A stretch of DNA of 64,000 nt from Christensenella minuta. Its GTDB lineage: Bacteria > Bacillota > Clostridia > Christensenellales > Christensenellaceae. Numbering within the stretch: position 1 is the stretch's first letter; every line of letters begins with the position of its first letter. This document shows positions 8,744 through 19,600 of this stretch, in pieces. The position numbers and the translations under genes are program-made. The stretch spans positions 205,585 to 269,584 of the forward strand of contig NZ_CP029256.1 of NCBI RefSeq assembly GCF_003628755.1. Reading direction: 5' to 3'. The notes beneath the pieces were generated by a model. It was not told where the DNA came from and ran no database searches. It was given only the letters and a program-made list of their open reading frames with translations.

Positions 8744-10531
8744 TTATGGCTTATTTACTTGAGCGGGAACCTTTCTATATAATCCCACAGTTCCATCTAA
8801 TCCACGTTGAACAAATGAACGCGAGAATGTACGGAACAATTTGAAACCGTAACCGCTTTCGGCAAATATCTGTTCATTCAGATGCTGTTCATAGCTTGAG
8901 GCCGCATAGTCAAAATAGTATTGTATCAATGGAGACTTTGCATATTCTGCCTTCTGAAGCTGTGTAGTAACAAGCGGATAAATATCATTATAGAGTGAAT
9001 ATTCATATACATAAGGCCCCATTACATAATTGGATTGAACCGCATTGCCCAGATCAATGGCAACTTGCTTTTCTGTGTACTGCTGATTGCAATACACTTG
9101 TGAGAATGAAAAATAGATGTTAATAAAAAAGGAGCCAAACAAAGCAATAGCCAGCGCAATATATCCCAGTTTTTTGATAGACGTTTTTTTAAGGAACGTA
9201 CAGTAAAGACATAATAGACCAGCACTACATTGTATAATGGAAGAAAGAATTAAAATATTCAAATCGGGAGTTGAAAAATCAGCGGCATATACATCAAAAC
9301 GTACGCGAAATGCTTTCCAGAGAATTAAAATGACAACAACAGAAAAGAGAGCAAATAACATATGAGTTACTATATTTTTTTTGTGTTGAAGCATTTGACG
9401 AAAAGATTCTGTTTTGTAAAAAGCAAGCATAATATTGATAAATAGTAAAGGAAAGATTACAATGCTTTTGCGCATAATATAATCTTCTGAAAAGGTAGTT
9501 TGGAGCAAAAGGCCCAAAATGGCGCCGATTATAAAAGCATACTCCAAATTTTTCTCATTCAATAGAATACGGATATTAACAATCAGAGCCCACAATGTGA
9601 GAATTAAAAGCAGAGGATTATAAAAAAATATATTTGAAGTGAAAAAAGCAACTATATTCTTTAAGAATAATAGAGGGGATACATTCTGCGTAATAATCGT
9701 ATAATCTTGTATCTGGGCAAAAGTGGAGAAAGCATCAAAAAGATTTTGGACAGCGGTAGTATTCCAAACTATGCGATAGTACAACTCTGCCAAGAAAAGA
9801 GCAGCAGCAGCGCCTAAACAATAAAATAGAAATGCGTACATCCATTTTTTTCTATCTCTCCGGAGAATTAAGACGATACATATTGCTAGGCCAATGACTA
9901 AAACAAAAAAATTAGATAAATATACAAAAAAAATTGAGGACACACTTAAAAAGGCAAGCCAGAAGTAACGCATTCGGTTAGAGTGCCGTTGCCTCAGGAA
10001 AATATAGAATGTAAGCAAGGTGAAAAAGCAACGAAAAATACTGGGCTCAAATTGACGGCTTGCAGTTAGAAAGATAAAATCTACACACAGATATGCTAAA
10101 ATTACAAGCAAGGCAACACGATATTTTTTTTGATTCTCACCCAATAGATGATTTAGATTTCGAATACTAAGCGCTAGAAGAATAAAGATGCTGATTGCAC
10201 AGAAAACAGAGGGCATACGCATACCATAGAAGTTATTGCCAAATAGTTGAAAAGATATATACTGAAGTGCGTTTCCCAGAGCATTTGAACGGAAATGAGG
10301 GGACGTCCACAGTTCAAATCCATCGGCTGTGGTATGAAGATCTCCATAATGGGTTAAATTAATCGCAACAGTTGAGTAAGCGCCTTCATCGATTGGCTGA
10401 TACATTGCAAGGCCAAGGTTAGGTACATCTTTTTCCAAATCAATTCCCCGCATACAAAATAGAACCATTAAAATCAAAAAAACGATAAATACGGTATATT
10501 GTTTGCGAAGCGACGGCTTGAGTAGATTCAT
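8744..10531 (-). CDS. GT-C membrane glycosyltransferase (PMT/ArnT-like, GT39/GT83 type)
   Basis: The 595-residue protein has about a dozen hydrophobic spans. After the first span the loop has PNLGLAMYQPIDEGAYS; an acidic DE pair followed by A-Y in loop 1 is the usual catalytic signature of dolichyl/polyprenyl-phosphate-sugar glycosyltransferases. RMPSVFCAIS at the start of the next span matches the R(L/M)PS motif of the same family. A C-terminal ~100-residue extracytoplasmic part follows the last span. It is convergent with the GT87-like pair (1-bp gap) and has its own 5' region before wecB. Acceptor and donor are unknown. Confidence 0.75.
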   Translation of the reverse strand: MNLLKPSLRKQYTVFIVFLILMVLFCMRGIDLEKDVPNLGLAMYQPIDEGAYSTVAINLTHYGDLHTTADGFELWTSPHFRSNALGNALQYISFQLFGNNFYGMRMPSVFCAISIFILLALSIRNLNHLLGENQKKYRVALLVILAYLCVDFIFLTASRQFEPSIFRCFFTLLTFYIFLRQRHSNRMRYFWLAFLSVSSIFFVYLSNFFVLVIGLAICIVLILRRDRKKWMYAFLFYCLGAAAALFLAELYYRIVWNTTAVQNLFDAFSTFAQIQDYTIITQNVSPLLFLKNIVAFFTSNIFFYNPLLLILTLWALIVNIRILLNEKNLEYAFIIGAILGLLLQTTFSEDYIMRKSIVIFPLLFINIMLAFYKTESFRQMLQHKKNIVTHMLFALFSVVVILILWKAFRVRFDVYAADFSTPDLNILILSSIIQCSAGLLCLYCTFLKKTSIKKLGYIALAIALFGSFFINIYFSFSQVYCNQQYTEKQVAIDLGNAVQSNYVMGPYVYEYSLYNDIYPLVTTQLQKAEYAKSPLIQYYFDYAASSYEQHLNEQIFAESGYGFKLFRTFSRSFVQRGLDGTVGLYRKVPAQVNKP

Positions 10532-10671
10532 GTATTAACCTCAAAATATATTATTATAAGCTAAACTAATTATAAGTGATAAATCACTTTGGTTCAAGAA
10601 AAATGGTGAGTAGCAGTTAACTTAAAAGGTCAATCGATATAAAATATATTACCACTATATCAAGGAGAGAA

Positions 10672-10700
10672 ATGACGGGAGGAAGAAAATATGGTATAAT
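10672..10700 (+). promoter_or_regulatory. Predicted sigma-A promoter of the wecB-wzm-wzt operon
   Basis: ATGACG (10672-10677) and TATAAT (10695-10700) are separated by 17 bp, a good vegetative promoter. It lies 36 bp before the ATG at 10737. The run of genes that follows has gaps of 4 to 14 bp, consistent with one transcript. Confidence 0.6.
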
Positions 10701-10736
10701 GTAAAACATAAAGAGCAAAGGATATTGGTAATAAAG

Positions 10737-11855
10737 ATGATAAAAGTTTTAAGCGTTTTCGGTACCCGGCCGGAAGCAATTAAGATGTGTCCGCTTGTAA
10801 AGGAGATGGAGCTTTGCAGTGAGATGGAAAGCGTAGTCTGCATTACGGCACAGCATCGGCAAATGCTGGATCAGGTACTTGAAGTATTTGAGATAAGGCC
10901 AGACTATGATTTGAATGTTATGAGCAGATGTCAGACGCTTTTTGATATTACCGCTAAAGTAATTTGCGGTTTAAAAGAGGTGCTTGAGGACAGTCATCCG
11001 GATATTGTTTTAGTACACGGAGATACGACGACCAGTTTTGCGGCGGCGTTGGCTGCTTTTTATTGTAGAATACCGGTTGGACATGTAGAAGCGGGGCTGC
11101 GCACATACGACAAGTATTCGCCATTCCCGGAGGAGATGAACCGTACACTTACAGGCGATATTGCGGAGTTGCATTTTTCTCCTACTACACAAAATAAAGA
11201 TAATCTTCTTTGTGAAAATATCCAAAAAAATATATTTGTGACGGGCAATACTGTTATCGACGCATTCAAGACAACGGTGCGGGATACTTATGTATTTGAA
11301 AATGAAGCATTGAATACCCTGCCTTTCGGAGAGAAAAGGTTTGTACTCATGACGGCACATCGACGTGAGAATCTTGGCAAACCTCTTGAAAATATATGTA
11401 AAGCCGTGCTCCGGCTGGCGGAGAAATATACGGATATTCATTTTGTGTATCCGGTACATCTGAATCCGGCGGTCAGAAAAACGGTATTTGCATATCTTGA
11501 TGGTAAAAAAAATATTACATTGCTTGACCCCGTTTCGGTGGCGGATATGCATAACATGATGGCGCGCAGCTTTCTTGTGATGACGGATTCGGGCGGTTTA
11601 CAGGAGGAAGCGCCTTATTTCGGGATACCTGTATTGGTCATGCGTACAGAAACAGAACGGCCGGAAGCTGTTGAAATGGGTACGGTACGCGTTGTTGGCG
11701 TAAAGGAGGAAGATATTGTTGCGGCAGCTGAACATTTGATAAATGATGCCACTGAATATGACAAGATGGCTCAGGCAGTCAATCCTTATGGCGATGGACA
11801 TGCAAGCGAGCGGATCATTGATGCGATTTTAAAGTGGGCAAAGGAAGAAAAGTAA
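10737..11855 (+). CDS. wecB: UDP-N-acetylglucosamine 2-epimerase (non-hydrolysing)
   Basis: The protein opens with VFGTRPEAIKMCPLV, the family signature that binds UDP. It continues with VHGDTTTSFAAALAAFY, GHVEAGLRTYDKYSPFPEEMNR and a C-terminal DSGGLQEEAPYFGIPVL segment carrying the conserved acidic residues. At 372 residues it has the usual length. It interconverts UDP-GlcNAc and UDP-ManNAc, a precursor for teichoic-acid linkage units and capsules. ATG at 10737 is preferred to the upstream TTG at 10725 because AAAGGAT lies 12-18 bp before it. It heads an operon with the ABC-2 glycan exporter. Confidence 0.95.
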   Translation: MIKVLSVFGTRPEAIKMCPLVKEMELCSEMESVVCITAQHRQMLDQVLEVFEIRPDYDLNVMSRCQTLFDITAKVICGLKEVLEDSHPDIVLVHGDTTTSFAAALAAFYCRIPVGHVEAGLRTYDKYSPFPEEMNRTLTGDIAELHFSPTTQNKDNLLCENIQKNIFVTGNTVIDAFKTTVRDTYVFENEALNTLPFGEKRFVLMTAHRRENLGKPLENICKAVLRLAEKYTDIHFVYPVHLNPAVRKTVFAYLDGKKNITLLDPVSVADMHNMMARSFLVMTDSGGLQEEAPYFGIPVLVMRTETERPEAVEMGTVRVVGVKEEDIVAAAEHLINDATEYDKMAQAVNPYGDGHASERIIDAILKWAKEEK

Positions 11856-11859
11856 TTTC

Positions 11860-12666
11860 ATGAAAATATTTCGGAATGTAGGAAGTTTTATTGCAGATAT
11901 TTTTGTAAATAGGCGCCTTGTACTTGCGCTGACGAAAAAAGACGTAAAGAGGAGATACGCCGGTGCAATATTTGGCAATCTATGGTCTTTTGTAACGCCG
12001 TTGCTCCAGATTATTGTCTATTGGTTTGTCTTTGGCTTTGTTTTTAACAGTGGCCCTGTGAATGGGGTGCCCTATGCTCTATGGTTCATATGTGGAATTG
12101 TTCCATGGCTATTTGTTTCGGAAGCAATCAGTTCTTCAAGCAATAGTTTTACAGAATATAGTTATTTGGTCAAAAAGGTTATTTTTAATGTTAATATTTT
12201 ACCTTTGGTGAAAATATTTTCCTCTATGTTTGTCCACATTTGTTTTATGATTTTGGTTTTTGTGGTTGCTATGTGTTTAGGGTATTTTCCAACCCTGTAT
12301 ACTATACAGCTTATTTATTATATGTTTTGTTCTGTTATGTTAGTGTTTGCGATTGGCTTGATTTTTTCGTCTGTTATGGTGTTCTTCCGGGACATGAATC
12401 AGCTTATTGGAATTTTCATTATGATAGGTATGTGGATGACCCCTATCGCATGGCAGGTGAGTATCCTGAAAGGGTATGCTTGGGTCGAAAATTTGAATCC
12501 TTTCTTTTATATTATTGAGGGATACCGTGACAGTTTACTGTCACGGGCATGGTTCTTTGAGCATGGAGAGGTCACGCTTTACTTCTGGATATTCACTGGA
12601 ATATTGTTTGTGATTGGAATTACGATATATAATAAACTGAAACCCCATTTTGCGGATGTATTATAA
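11860..12666 (+). CDS. wzm: ABC-2 type polysaccharide exporter permease
   Basis: The 268-residue protein has an N-terminal cytoplasmic helix with DVKRRYAGAIFGNLW, typical of Wzm/TagG-type permeases, and about six hydrophobic spans. The QLIGIFIMIGMWMTPIAW segment matches the ABC-2 family membrane motif. It pairs with the downstream ATPase to export a lipid-linked glycan across the membrane. The start lies 4 bp after wecB. Confidence 0.9.
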   Translation: MKIFRNVGSFIADIFVNRRLVLALTKKDVKRRYAGAIFGNLWSFVTPLLQIIVYWFVFGFVFNSGPVNGVPYALWFICGIVPWLFVSEAISSSSNSFTEYSYLVKKVIFNVNILPLVKIFSSMFVHICFMILVFVVAMCLGYFPTLYTIQLIYYMFCSVMLVFAIGLIFSSVMVFFRDMNQLIGIFIMIGMWMTPIAWQVSILKGYAWVENLNPFFYIIEGYRDSLLSRAWFFEHGEVTLYFWIFTGILFVIGITIYNKLKPHFADVL

Positions 12667-12676
12667 GGAGCTTCGG

Positions 12677-13954
12677 ATGGAAGAGCAGGAATATAAAGTA
12701 CAAGTTGAACATATATCAAAATCCTATCGGATGTATGAAAATCAGATAGATAGGGTCAAAGAGGCTTTTAGCATAAGAAAAAGGAGTTATCACACTGATT
12801 TCTCGGCCCTTACAGATGTTTCCTTCAAAGTTAGGGGAGGAGAGATACTGGGAATCGTAGGAAAGAATGGTTCGGGGAAATCTACATTACTAAAAATTAT
12901 TACGGGAGTATTGACGCCGACTTCAGGTATAGTGACTGTAAAAGGTAGGATATCTTCACTTTTGGAGCTTGGGACAGGCTTCAATATGGAATATTCTGGA
13001 ATTGAAAATATTTATTTTTATTGCACGATTATGGGATTGGAAAATGATGAGATCAATGCACGCCTCAATGATATCATCGCGTTCGCAGACATCGGCGAAC
13101 ATATCCATCAGCCGGTCAAAACATATTCTAGTGGGATGTTCGCGAGGCTAGCTTTTGCGTGTGCAATTAATGTTGATCCGGATGTTTTGATTGTCGATGA
13201 GATATTAAGCGTCGGGGATATTAAGTTTCAGGCCAAATCCTTTAATAAGTTTCGAGAGTTTAAAGAAAGAGGCGTTACCATTATTTATGTTGGGCATGAT
13301 TTAGGAGTTGTACGCAATTTTTGTGATCGTGCTATTTGGATGAATAATGGAAAGATAATTGATGACGGTGAGCCTCTGTATATTACGGCAAAATATACTG
13401 AATTTATGTATACGGGAGAGAGTGATATAATCGATAGTTTCGAAACACAGGAAGGAAAGATTAAAGACCGTTCAACTGTAATCAAGGAAGCTGTAAAGAC
13501 GGATACTCCTATTTCCCATTGGGGGACCTTTATGGGGCTGATTAAAGATACGAAAGTGCTGGATGACGAAGGAAAGGAACTGATGTATACAGATATATTT
13601 CAGCCATTCCATGTGAGGATAACATTTGAAGGCCGTGAAGATTTGAACTATAAAAATCTCAGTGTCGCCATCTCGATCAAGAATCAGGAGGGAACAGATA
13701 TTTTGGTTTGTACGACTGCCGATATCGATATGACATTTGAAGCGGGCGCTTCAGAATATGTTGTAGATTTCCGTGTGGATCATAGACTGGCAAAGGGTGA
13801 ATATGTTTTAGTGGTGGCGATTGAGGATAGGGAGAATGCTTCTACATCTTATTATGAATATATTGAAGGCGCAAAATATATCAAAAATTATGCACCAGAT
13901 ACAATATACGGATTATTTTTGCCGCATTATGATGTTACAGTTAATAAAATATAA
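12677..13954 (+). CDS. wzt: Polysaccharide ABC exporter ATPase with Wzt-type C-terminal domain
   Basis: The Walker A motif GKNGSGKST is at residues 63-71, the signature is YSSGMFARLAFA, and Walker B is VLIVDEIL. A ~160-residue C-terminal beta-rich domain (from about 270) resembles the Wzt domain that recognises the glycan end; the upstream DTPISHWGTF is typical of its start. The ATG at 12677 is preferred to the longer TTG frame because AAGGAG sits at 12665-12670, overlapping the wzm stop. It powers export with wzm. The C-terminal domain suggests the exported polymer has a recognised terminal group, as in O-antigen systems; methylation by the next protein would fit. Confidence 0.9.
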   Translation: MEEQEYKVQVEHISKSYRMYENQIDRVKEAFSIRKRSYHTDFSALTDVSFKVRGGEILGIVGKNGSGKSTLLKIITGVLTPTSGIVTVKGRISSLLELGTGFNMEYSGIENIYFYCTIMGLENDEINARLNDIIAFADIGEHIHQPVKTYSSGMFARLAFACAINVDPDVLIVDEILSVGDIKFQAKSFNKFREFKERGVTIIYVGHDLGVVRNFCDRAIWMNNGKIIDDGEPLYITAKYTEFMYTGESDIIDSFETQEGKIKDRSTVIKEAVKTDTPISHWGTFMGLIKDTKVLDDEGKELMYTDIFQPFHVRITFEGREDLNYKNLSVAISIKNQEGTDILVCTTADIDMTFEAGASEYVVDFRVDHRLAKGEYVLVVAIEDRENASTSYYEYIEGAKYIKNYAPDTIYGLFLPHYDVTVNKI

Positions 13955-13968
13955 GCTTGGAGCAAAAT

Positions 13969-16125
13969 ATGAGCGAAGAGAAAATCAATAGCAAGGAATA
14001 CTGGAATGAGAGATTCGACGGCGACTGGGATGAAAGCGCCGGGAGAATACAGACAAAGTTTTTCACCTATATTTTGTTGGAAGGTCTTTCGGCGGATATC
14101 CGCGAAGATATCTTTAAAAGCAAATATTCGATAGGCGATGTGAGCGGAGGAACGGGCGACAGTCTTCCTATTCTACATGAAGAATTCCCAGAAAGTTTTC
14201 TGCGTGGCTATGACTTTTCAGAGCGTGCCATTGCGCAGGCCAGAGAGCTATATCCTAAATTTGATTTTAAGGTTGCCGATATTTTTTCGGCAGAATATCC
14301 CGAACATGTTTTAATTTGTTCTAATACGTTGGAGCATTTTAAAAATCCGTGGGAAGCGTTTGATAGTTTAGCGAAGATTGAGCCTAAATATATTGTAATC
14401 CTAGTTCCATTCCTGGAAGCGGAAACAATGAAAACTGATAATATCGTTGAAGAGCATGTATCTTACTTCGATTGCGAAAATATCCAGACGGAGCGCTGCG
14501 GATATAAATTGATACAATATCGGGCTGTTGATACGCTGGGAATATGCTGGCCGGGGTATCAGATATTATTGGTTTACGCACCCGATGACTGCAGCGCAGA
14601 GAAAGTAAGTCTGGAGAAAGAAGTAATAGATGCGCAGTTGAGAACACCGATAAATCTCCGTATGGAAAGGATGGCGGATCTATTTCGGGAATACAACACT
14701 TGTCTTTATAAGACAAAACTGAATTTTATTTATTCTCAGCTACATCTTGACAGTGAACGAAAGCATTCGGCCTATCTGACGACACGTGTGGAAGAGTTGG
14801 AGAAAGCAAAAGAAAAAATGGCGGCTGCTCAGAATGCTATGGAGAATCATATTTCTAATATTAGCAATTCGATGGGCTATAAGGTACTGCAAAGGTGTTA
14901 CGCTTTTGCGGAGCGGCATAAAGCTGTGCGGGCAGTTGGCAGAAAAGTAAAGAAGATATTGGATGGGAGAAGGAAAAAGAAGCAAGAAAAAGCCTTGCTT
15001 GCCTATGTGGAAAGTATTCTTGATGCCTATAATGGGGAATATGTTTTTTTATTTCAACCTTTGATTGAGTGGCATGTACCGCTTTTTCAGAGGCCGCAGC
15101 AGATTGCACGGTCCTTAGGAAAAGCGGGTGTATTGTATTTTTATTCTACTGCAAATATGACAGATCATATCCCAATCGGTGAGGAAGTATCGAAGAACTG
15201 TTATGTATTAAATGTCGGGTCTTCTTTAGAAAAAATTGCACGCCTTATTACCAGAAAAAATAAAAAACTTATTTATAATATCTATTCGACAGATAACTGG
15301 TCGTCTATTGATTGGATCAAAAGCAATCAAAGATGGGCTTATAGAACCGTATATGAATATATTGATGCTATTTCAGAGGAAATATCTGGCAACGCAATTC
15401 CAGATGCAACCTATCAGCGCCATAATTATTTGATTCATGCAAAAGATGTATTGGTTGTTGCTTCAGCGGATAAACTTTATCAAGAGGTATGTGAGAAAGT
15501 CCCCGCAAAAAAAGAGGTTGCGTTGGTGACGAATGGTGTGGACATAGAGCATTTTACTCATTTGGAGGCAAGAGAAAGAGCGGTTCCGCGGGAAATGGAA
15601 GAAATTGTCGCGATGGGAAAGCCTATCATCGGTTATTATGGGGCGCTTGCGACGTGGACAGATACAGAGCTGATTACCTATGTAGCAAACCAGCGGCCAG
15701 ATTATCAATATGTTCTGATTGGCCCGCGGTATCATAACAGACCGGAATTTGATGAGGTCGAAAAACTGACGAATGTTTATTTGTTGGGTACAATACACTA
15801 TAATATTCTACCGCAATATGCGCGTTGGTTTGATGTGGCGACCATTCCGTTTATGGTAAACGATATTTCGGAATCCACCTCACCAATTAAGCTATTTGAG
15901 TATATGGCTTTGGAGAAACCTATCGTAACGACCGATATGCCTGAATGCGAAAAATATCGCTCGGTTATGGTAGCGAAAAGCTATGAGCAATATGTTGAAA
16001 TGTTGGACAGAGCACTTGCACGAAAAAATGACCCGGAATATTTAGCGTTGCTTAGGGCCGAGGCGCGGGAAAATTCATGGGATCATAAAGCGGTGGAGAT
16101 TCTGGAAGCTTTGAGAATCAGATAG
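13969..16125 (+). CDS. Methyltransferase-glycosyltransferase fusion protein
   Basis: Residues ~1-220 are a class I methyltransferase: GDVSGGTGDSLP as motif I, LRGYDFSERAIAQA as motif II and ICSNTLEHFKNPW as motif IV. Residues ~250-340 are helical and probably coiled coil. Residues ~355-718 form a GT-B glycosyltransferase (GT4-like) with FQRPQQIARSL, VGYYG-type IGYYGALATW, the FEYMALEKPIV donor-binding motif and PIKLFEY. The C-terminal half is clearly homologous to the protein at 20588-22081. ATG at 13969 follows TTGGAGC; the TTG at 13957 is part of that ribosome site. Being next to wzm/wzt, it may both extend and cap the exported glycan by methylation, as in Wzt-dependent chain termination. 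That role is an inference. Confidence 0.8.
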   Translation: MSEEKINSKEYWNERFDGDWDESAGRIQTKFFTYILLEGLSADIREDIFKSKYSIGDVSGGTGDSLPILHEEFPESFLRGYDFSERAIAQARELYPKFDFKVADIFSAEYPEHVLICSNTLEHFKNPWEAFDSLAKIEPKYIVILVPFLEAETMKTDNIVEEHVSYFDCENIQTERCGYKLIQYRAVDTLGICWPGYQILLVYAPDDCSAEKVSLEKEVIDAQLRTPINLRMERMADLFREYNTCLYKTKLNFIYSQLHLDSERKHSAYLTTRVEELEKAKEKMAAAQNAMENHISNISNSMGYKVLQRCYAFAERHKAVRAVGRKVKKILDGRRKKKQEKALLAYVESILDAYNGEYVFLFQPLIEWHVPLFQRPQQIARSLGKAGVLYFYSTANMTDHIPIGEEVSKNCYVLNVGSSLEKIARLITRKNKKLIYNIYSTDNWSSIDWIKSNQRWAYRTVYEYIDAISEEISGNAIPDATYQRHNYLIHAKDVLVVASADKLYQEVCEKVPAKKEVALVTNGVDIEHFTHLEARERAVPREMEEIVAMGKPIIGYYGALATWTDTELITYVANQRPDYQYVLIGPRYHNRPEFDEVEKLTNVYLLGTIHYNILPQYARWFDVATIPFMVNDISESTSPIKLFEYMALEKPIVTTDMPECEKYRSVMVAKSYEQYVEMLDRALARKNDPEYLALLRAEARENSWDHKAVEILEALRIR

Positions 16126-16190
16126 ATAAAATAATGAAGTAATATAAAAACCCCGAACCAAGAAAAAAGGACATTGAAAGAAAAGACCTC

Positions 16191-16617
16191 CAATTGTAGG
16201 ATAGAAACTATGATAGGAGGTTTTTTGTGTGTCAGGGAAAAAGGAATGTATCACTACAGCGAAGAAATGGAGGCACAAGTGTGAAAAGAATATGAACCAG
16301 GGGAAAGCACGCATGGATTGAGCCGAAAATATGGTGTTAGCCGATGGTCAGTTCATTGATGGAGCGGATTAGCAGCGCCAGTCCGCACTGTTGAAAAGGA
16401 GGAGAAAACAAAAGAATCCCAAAGACCCGGAACAACTGATCCGACGATTGCAACGGAATGTATTGGCTGCTAAAAAATCCAGTCATTCGAACAGGCTGTG
16501 CAAATGATTGACGACTACATACATTTTTACAATTACGAGCGTATCCAACTAAAATACCGTCTGACTCCGTTCGAGAAACGAAGTCAGACGGCGTAATCCC
16601 TTGATATCCTACGATTG
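16191..16617 (+). mobile_element. IS3-family insertion sequence relic with large internal deletion
   Basis: Frame fragments include KEYEPGESTHGLSRKYGVSR near 16270-16340 (OrfA helix-turn-helix type) and IDDYIHFYNYERIQLKYRL with LTPFEKRSQTA ending at the TAA at 16594-16596 (the end of IS3 OrfB). Most of OrfB, including the catalytic core, is missing and OrfA is broken by stops. A 13-bp imperfect inverted repeat, CAATTGTAGGATA at 16191-16203 and its reverse complement with one mismatch at 16605-16617, fits the ends. A strong hairpin (15-bp arms, one mismatch) lies at 16557-16591 inside the OrfB end and may stop transcription of the operon before it. Confidence 0.75.
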
Positions 16618-16636
16618 GTCTTTCTTTTTTATCTAT

Positions 16637-19600
16637 TTATTCCGCCTCAGGCGATACACTCGGAGCCGCCTCAGGCGATGTACTCGGAGCCGCCTCAGGC
16701 GATGTACTCGGAGCTGCGTCAGGCGATGTACTCGGAGCTGCCTCAGGCGATGTACTCGGAGCTGCCTCAGGCGATGTACTCGGAGCTGCCTCAGGCGATG
16801 TACTCGGAGCCGCCTCAGGCGGTGCAAACAGAGATAATGTGTTTGCGGAAAGTGTGTTAGACATGCTGTTCAAAGAATTAATCAGCTTCATGATGGAATA
16901 GCCGTAAGATGTATTAGTTGCCCATTTTGCAGAGAGTTGTCCTAATGTAGGTGCTGAACCTCTTCCGTAAATATTGACTACGGCATCCCATCGAGGATCT
17001 ACGCAGGAGTTCACCAGACTTGCGGAAGACGCATAACATTTCAGATGCTGGATTTGCGCCCGAATACCCATACGGATACCAGTAGCGTTATCGCCAAACT
17101 TTTCGGCAAAGTTTGCGCATTGTCCGGTACTATTATTATCGAAAGCTCCCAATCCTGCAAAATTAAAGTATTCGACTGGCACGATTCCACCGAATTGTAA
17201 CCAACCTGTTTCATAGATCATCTGTGCAAAGGCAACATCAACCTTTACCCCCTCAGCTTTTGCCTCTTCATAGTATATTTGGCAGAACTGCGCTAAATCG
17301 ACATTTCTGTCTATATAATATTGAGGATAAGTTTTGCCGCTATTTAAATAGTAATTTATCATCTGATTTACAGTAGTTCCTGAATCTCCCATAATTGTAT
17401 AAGATAGGGATGAATCATAGATGACATTGACATACTTGGTCATCATACAACCGGTGTTACCTTTGTTATCCGTGCCGTAGATATTAACGCCATACATACC
17501 GTATTTGTTGTCGAACTTGCTGATGTCAACGGTAGCGTCCCATACGCCGGAGGCTGTGTTGACACCCGCGTATTGCTTGGCAGAACCGTAGCCGGCTGAA
17601 CAGTTCCATACCTCGAAGAGGACGCTCTTAACGCCGCTCTTATCGGTGACGCCGCCGACCTGGGCGATGAATTTGGAATTGGTGGTCTCGTCCGGCTGGA
17701 ACCATGTCGCTGTCGGCGCTTCAGTGTCACCTATCTTAATGTAGCGAGTCATTATACAACCGGTGTTGCCTTTGTTATCCGTGCCGTAGATATTAACGCC
17801 ATACATACCGTATTTGTTGCCGAACTTGCTGATGTCAACGGTAGCGTCCCATACGCCGGAGGCTGTGTTGACACCCGCGTATTGCTTGGCAGAACCGTAG
17901 CCGGCTGAACAGTTCCATACCTCGAAGAGGACGCTCTTAACGCCGCTCTTATCGGTGACGCCGCCGACCTGGGCGATGAATTTGGAATTGGTGGTCTCGT
18001 CCGGCTGGAACCATGTCGCTGTCGGCGCAGTGGTGTCTCCAATGACATTGACATACTTGGTCATCATACAACCGGTGTTGCCTTTATTATCCGTGCCGTA
18101 GATATTAACGCCATACATACCGTATTTGTTGCCGAACTTGCTGATGTCAACGGTAGCGTCCCATACGCCGGAGGCTGTGTTGACACCCGCGTATTGCTTG
18201 GCAGAACCGTAGCCAGCTGAACAGTTCCATACCTCGAAGAGGACGCTCTTAACGCCGCTCTTATCGGTGACGCCGCCGACCTGGGCGATGAATTTGGAAT
18301 TGGTGGTCTCGTCCGGCTGGAACCATGTCGCTGTCGGCGCAGTGGTGTCTCCAATGACATTGACATACTTGGTCATCATACAACCGGTGTTGCCTTTATT
18401 ATCCGTGCCGTAGATATTAACGCCATACATACCGTATTTGTTGCCGAACTTGCTGATGTCAACGGTAGCGTCCCATACGCCGGAGGCTGTGTTGACACCC
18501 GCGTATTGCTTGGCAGAACCGTAGCCGGCTGAACAGTTCCATACCTCGAAGAGGACGCTCTTAACGCCGCTCTTATCGGTGACGCCGCCGACCTGGGCGA
18601 TGAATTTGGAATTGGTGGTCTCGTCCGGCTGGAACCATGTCGCTGTCGGCGCAGTGGTGTCTCCAATGACATTGACATACTTGGTCATCATACAACCGGT
18701 GTTGCCATGTACATCCGTGCCGTAGATATTAACGCCATACATACCGTATTTGTTGCCGAACTTGCTGATATCAACGGTAGCGTCCCATACGCCGGAGGCT
18801 GTGTTGACACCCGCGTATTGCTTGGCAGAACCGTAGCCGGCTGAACAGTTCCATACCTCGAAGAGGACGCTCTTAACGCCGCTCTTATCGGTGACGCCGC
18901 CGACCTGGGCGATGAATTTGGAATTGGTGGTCTCGTCCGGCTGGAACCATGTCGCTGTCGGCGGATCTTTTTCCGATGAATATGGTGGAATCGAATTGGG
19001 ATATTTTGCAGCATAGCTATTTACCGCGCTGGTGATACGGTCAGCCATGATACTCATATTGCTATCCTTCTGGACAGCGGTCAGATCATTGGTATTTGTC
19101 ATAAAACCAGCTTCCAAGAGAATCGTAGGAACACGCGAATACTTTGTAAGATGGTTATTGCTGTTGTTAAGCTGAACACTGCTTTTTGAAGGATAGCTGG
19201 ATTGTTGGAATGAACTATTTAATATATTTGCAAAATCATAGGAACGCTGAACAGATTCTTGATTTCTTTCATATTTACCAACACCATCACGATTTCCAAC
19301 CCAGTTCGTATAAAAGGTAATACAACCGGAAGGATTACTGGCAGAAACGGTTCCATCACCACTTGAGTTATGGTGAAGGGAGAGCACAAGGTCCGGCTGA
19401 GAGGTGATTTTTGAATTATATTTACTGGGATTATGGATGGCATCCAAAATCACATCTAAATCATATTGGGAACGATTAGAAGGACAAGGAGTCTGAATCA
19501 CCGATGGGAGGTTCGGATAGAGTGTAATGGGATTAGTAAGATATACTGTATAACCCGCCGCGGTCAATTTCTGATAAGTATAGTAAGTTAATTTTTCATT

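Noticed and set aside
16640-16827. CRISPR-like array
   Set aside because: Units are contiguous 24-bp tandem repeats in a coding frame with no unique spacers and no cas genes nearby.
16601-16860. Arg/Cys-rich and Pro/Gln-rich repeat ORFs on both strands
   Set aside because: They are other-frame readings of the 24-bp repeats in the tail of the wall hydrolase; only the minus frame joins a full gene with signal peptide and domains.
17443-19014. Series of ~100-residue minus-strand ORFs repeated every 312 bp
   Set aside because: They are shadow frames of the tandem repeats in the wall hydrolase, with no ribosome sites.
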